DNA of 7,296 nucleotides from Gammaproteobacteria bacterium (GTDB taxonomy: Bacteria > Pseudomonadota > Gammaproteobacteria > Steroidobacterales > SZUA-146). Under the pieces are notes generated by a model. That model did not search any database. It was not told where the DNA came from and saw only the letters and a program-made list of their open reading frames with translations. This document shows, piece after piece, positions 5,701-7,296 of this stretch. The translations under genes were made by a program, and so were the position numbers. Position 1 is the first letter of the stretch; each line of letters begins with the position of its first letter. The stretch lies in the NCBI GenBank assembly GCA_013002925.1, contig JABDLQ010000351.1:1-7296 (forward strand), given 5' to 3'.

Positions 5701-7296
5701 TTGGGTAATCCCGTTACCATTGCTGTCGTAGAAAAAATCGGATTTTTCGAGCAAATCGCCGGTGGCGCTGATCACTTCCTGTGAAGCTTTCTGACCAAAC
5801 GCGGTATACGTAAAGTGTGTGGTTGTACCAATCGCATCGACGGTTGCAATTTTGAGACCCCGGGTGTCGTACACAATCTGTTGCGTATTTCCAAGCGGGT
5901 CCTCAATTACTTCCAGGTTTCCACGCGCATCGTAGGTATAATTCGTTACATTGCCAAGCGCATCGGTCCGTGACAATGGCCGGCGGTCCTCGTCATACGT
6001 GGAGCTGGTAACAATGTTTAAACCGGCAGGATCCGTTGTGACCTGTACCACATTGTCATCATCATCGTAGACAAACTCGGTGCGCACGCCATCCGCATCC
6101 ACTCTTGCGGTTTCATTGTCGTTAGCGTCGTATTCGAACTGCTCGAGCGCTACCGACAATTCCCCATCGATCGTGACGGTACGCTCGTGTGACAACACGT
6201 TGCCGTTCGTATCAAAATTAATCACGGTCACGTTGCCATTCTGATCGGTTTGGACCTCCTGCATGGCATCAAGATCATAAGCGAATTCGACCCGGTTACC
6301 GCCGGCATCTTCCAGCGCGGTAAGACGATCGTTATCGTCATATTCATTGCGGGTCGCCCGGTTACCGAGGGGATCATTAACTTCCAGCAAACCATGCATG
6401 GCGTTGTAGCTGAAAAGCGTGCGGTTATCTTCGGCATCCGTATGAGCTCGAAGATCACCGTTGCCATCATAGGAATAGGTCTGCGTGTTGCCATTTGGAT
6501 CGGTAATCATGGTAATACGACCCAGATCATCGCGCGTGAACGTGACACTCTTTCCAGACGAATGACTGATGCCGCTGTCGCTAAAGGTCAGTACATTACC
6601 GTTTATGTCACGGACGCTTTCGACACCATCGGTCTTGTGAATAATGATCTCGGTATCATCCGAAGTCGTGTATTTAAAGCGCTGCGGGTCATAAATCGCT
6701 GTTGTAAGATCATCAAGCAGCTGAACTTCTCCCGGTTGAGGGCTAACTATAGATAATAAGTTGTTATCCATGCTGACCAGCTCGCCGCGTGTTCCTGGCC
6801 TTGCCTGGTAAGTCGCCCTCAAAGATGAGGGAGGAAAGGGAACGAGAGGTGAAACAAGTGGGCTGATCTTCAGGTCAAATTCTTCGACCCGACCACCGGG
6901 CAATGTCAGGCTGACTTTATGGACATCGGTTGCAATCAGTCCAAACACTATGCCAAAGCGGTCTACCTGCCAGCCGGTCCCTGGAGTGCGATTGGTGGTG
7001 ATGCGCATCGTCTGTACATCGAGATCCCAGCCAACTCCAAAGTCACCCTTACCTTTATCACGACTGTCATAAGTGCGTGATACGGTGATCGGAATGCCGG
7101 CCATGGGTATTTGCAGATCGGTATATCTGAGCGTGAAGTTGCCGACTTTCAGCTGGCCGTCTACCTGCAAAACGATTTCGCTGGATACAGAGTTACCGCC
7201 GGAATCATATACAGTCAGACGCAGGGTATAGAGGTCATTGAGCAACATGGTGGGATCAAATTGACCAAGCACGTCATTGGTGATCGCCGAAGTACC
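2800..7296 (-). CDS. Large RHS/YD-repeat surface protein, 5' partial
   Basis: The frame is open to the right edge; 8 further codons precede the GTG at 7272, so that codon is probably internal and the true start lies off the contig. Numbering residues from the GTG, 1-45 read as the end of an Ig-like beta domain (FDPTMLLNDLYTLRLTVYD). Residues 46-75 (DGQLKVGNFTL, then VSRTYDSRD) are the usual entry into an RHS shell in very large multidomain proteins. About 40 YD repeats of about 21 residues follow (266-1135), then a linker with the HTDAHGS motif, the RHS core motif (1226-1287, LYAGEQLDLETGNYYLRARYYDP to DPSG), and a 203-residue tip. By homology with RHS/Tc/teneurin proteins, the repeats form a hollow beta shell enclosing the C-terminal part. 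The protein is presumably exported, but its N-terminal signal is missing. It may act in contact-dependent competition, adhesion or toxin delivery; the window does not decide. No PAAR domain or VgrG neighbour is seen. The stop is TAA at 2800-2802, with no clear terminator after it. Confidence 0.92.
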   Translation of the reverse strand, partial: GTSAITNDVLGQFDPTMLLNDLYTLRLTVYDSGGNSVSSEIVLQVDGQLKVGNFTLRYTDLQIPMAGIPITVSRTYDSRDKGKGDFGVGWDLDVQTMRITTNRTPGTGWQVDRFGIVFGLIATDVHKVSLTLPGGRVEEFDLKISPLVSPLVPFPPSSLRATYQARPGTRGELVSMDNNLLSIVSPQPGEVQLLDDLTTAIYDPQRFKYTTSDDTEIIIHKTDGVESVRDINGNVLTFSDSGISHSSGKSVTFTRDDLGRITMITDPNGNTQTYSYDGNGDLRAHTDAEDNRTLFSYNAMHGLLEVNDPLGNRATRNEYDDNDRLTALEDAGGNRVEFAYDLDAMQEVQTDQNGNVTVINFDTNGNVLSHERTVTIDGELSVALEQFEYDANDNETARVDADGVRTEFVYDDDDNVVQVTTDPAGLNIVTSSTYDEDRRPLSRTDALGNVTNYTYDARGNLEVIEDPLGNTQQIVYDTRGLKIATVDAIGTTTHFTYTAFGQKASQEVISATGDLLEKSDFFYDSNGNGITQTDYRRDGLVLRPLTSTFIYDANDRQISATNPEGGVTLTERNANGDVTLKTDANGNETATVYDNLGQVVQVVNADASTSSFSYDSAGNLLTSTDELGRVTSFIYDELNRKIATVYPDGAVETVVLSAAGRNLAAIDALGHRTDMTYDTAGRSTGTIMPAVVDGRTDLVVTPTIAVAYDAAGRRTSVTDANGNLTQYSYDDAGRLTSTLFADGTSNSQTYDALGRVATLTDAQGRTTTHSYDGLGRLISVTQPPPAPGDAAPVTTYTYDLGGNRLTHTDAMGRTTRFEYDDNNRQVRKILPGGETASVGYDPGGNVISQTDYNAQTTTYVYDDRNRVLTRTLDDMSMDTFTWSLTGQRITATSAIGVTTTSYDARDRITGITDHNANELSYAYDLNGNLITLTGPAQATSYTYDGLNRRVQVSDNSGATLYGYDPNGNQVSITRPNGSSTAHSLDSRNRIASVVHTDPAAAIIDGFTYTFYANGQRESITEADGSVVSYIYDDLNRLVDSQRTGTNPRNTNYAYDAVGNRLARNLDGVITNYTYDSNDRLLTANDMTFTYDANGNRTAQTGPGSSTSYSWNSQNRLAAVNADGVTVSYAYSVDDDRVAKTVSGDTSKYLNDPGNPTGFTQVLEERDGSDTLEATYSYGNDLLAVDTGTTDFFHTDAHGSTQILSDASGLETDDYTYGDFGRLTDQDGSSSNAILYAGEQLDLETGNYYLRARYYDPATGVFLSRDPFEGDISRPLSLSGYQYVGNDPVNNLDPSGQITLPEISITQVIQGIVRLSAQGAPAAKALCTAQSTINTIEAGTTILQIATTAYNLLAGKLDVQFEQEIKLKNDNLVIGFNPNIVDDKFKFAFSGTLSFETSKGKVAIEASSKGVDVSAEGFIPMADVTGCGIVLAQIGTEVVAKTSLTDPFGLISGASKKTEVTISAALKILEKLGADGDPDSDGGSFDSGGLKYEIKKFIF
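2803..3411 (-). other. Variable C-terminal tip of the RHS protein, function unknown
   Basis: Residues 1288-1490 after the DPSG boundary form the polymorphic tip, which in this superfamily often carries a toxin or effector domain. Residues 1288-1345 look helical, with hydrophobic and alanine/threonine-rich stretches (cysteine at 1318). From about 1346 to 1445 the sequence alternates hydrophobic and polar residues in short strands (KLDVQFEQEIKLK, KFKFAFSGTLSFET, KVAIEASSKGVDVSAEG), suggesting a beta-sheet or beta-barrel. The end has a D/G/S-rich linker and a short K-rich hydrophobic tail (LKYEIKKFIF). I see no known nuclease, deaminase, ADP-ribosyltransferase or peptidase motif. The tip could be a new effector, a structural plug or a binding domain. 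Confidence 0.6.
3412..3597 (-). other. RHS core (hyperconserved) motif
   Basis: This segment encodes residues 1226-1287: L-Y-A-G-E-Q-x-D-x-E-T-G-x-Y-Y-L-R-A-R-Y-Y-D-P, then F-L-S-R-D-P, then Y-x-Y-V-x-N-D-P and a final D-P-S-G. It is the standard RHS repeat-associated core that closes the shell and marks the boundary to the variable C-terminal tip. The usual last residue in self-cleaving Rhs toxins is leucine (D-P-x-G-L); here it is glutamine, so the self-cleavage seen in that group may not occur, although this is an inference. Confidence 0.9.
3868..6477 (-). repeat. Array of about 40 YD (RHS) repeats
   Basis: Successive units of about 21 residues carry an aromatic-x-Y-D start followed by a G-N/G-R/N-R turn and a T-D-x-x-G-N/R segment, for example QTYDALGRVATLTDAQGRTTT. 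At the DNA level this shows as recurring plus-strand motifs such as ATCGTAGGTAT or GTCATAGGAGT roughly every 60-66 bases. Units in the middle (about 5000-5250) are closest to consensus. Some units are degenerate and lack Y-D (TERNANGD, VVLSAAGR, HSLDSRNR, FTWSLTGQ), and a few contain 5-10 residue insertions, for example proline-rich PPPAPGDAAP. The count was made by eye and may be off by two or three. The units are divergent in DNA, so this is an old array and not a recent tandem expansion. Confidence 0.9.

Noticed and set aside
6250..6756. 168-codon plus-strand open frame
   Set aside because: It lies wholly antisense to the RHS gene; long antisense frames are expected opposite repetitive G/D/T-rich YD repeats, and it shows no domain.

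Overview
The window looks like a complete short contig from a Gram-negative bacterium, most likely a gammaproteobacterium of an environmental or marine type. This placement is inferred from a PEP-CTERM-like protein with a VSEP-type signal, Sec signal peptides, AGGA/AGGAG ribosome binding sites and middling base composition; no marker gene is present. All three supported genes lie on the minus strand, so transcription runs from high to low coordinates.

The right two thirds (2800-7296) is one very large RHS/YD-repeat protein gene. It is open at the right edge, so its 5' part is missing. What remains encodes the end of an extracellular-type beta domain, the entry motif of the RHS shell, about 40 YD repeats, the conserved RHS core motif ending in DPSG, and a 203-residue C-terminal tip of unknown function. 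Downstream, after 160 bases, comes a 193-residue secreted protein (2058-2639) with a signal peptide and a PEP-CTERM/exosortase-like C-terminal anchor. A 588-base stretch without a convincing gene follows (1470-2057). The last gene (to 1469) encodes a secreted protein of unknown function that runs into the left contig end.

The left end carries the most striking sequence feature: bases 1-108 form a perfect, spacer-free palindrome with two 54-base arms. It begins inside the last gene and mirrors that gene's own coding sequence, so the stop codon of this gene is created by the fold-back. The likeliest explanation is an amplification or assembly artefact at a contig end.

All three products appear to be exported or cell-surface proteins. 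The layout suggests a surface or secretome locus, not a classical type VI secretion Rhs toxin-immunity cassette: there is no VgrG, PAAR or chaperone gene, and the gene after the RHS tip has a signal peptide. I found no RNA genes, CRISPR arrays, insertion sequences or convincing terminators. I did not find a clearly new multi-gene system; the best candidates for follow-up are the RHS tip, the truncated secreted protein and the palindrome.
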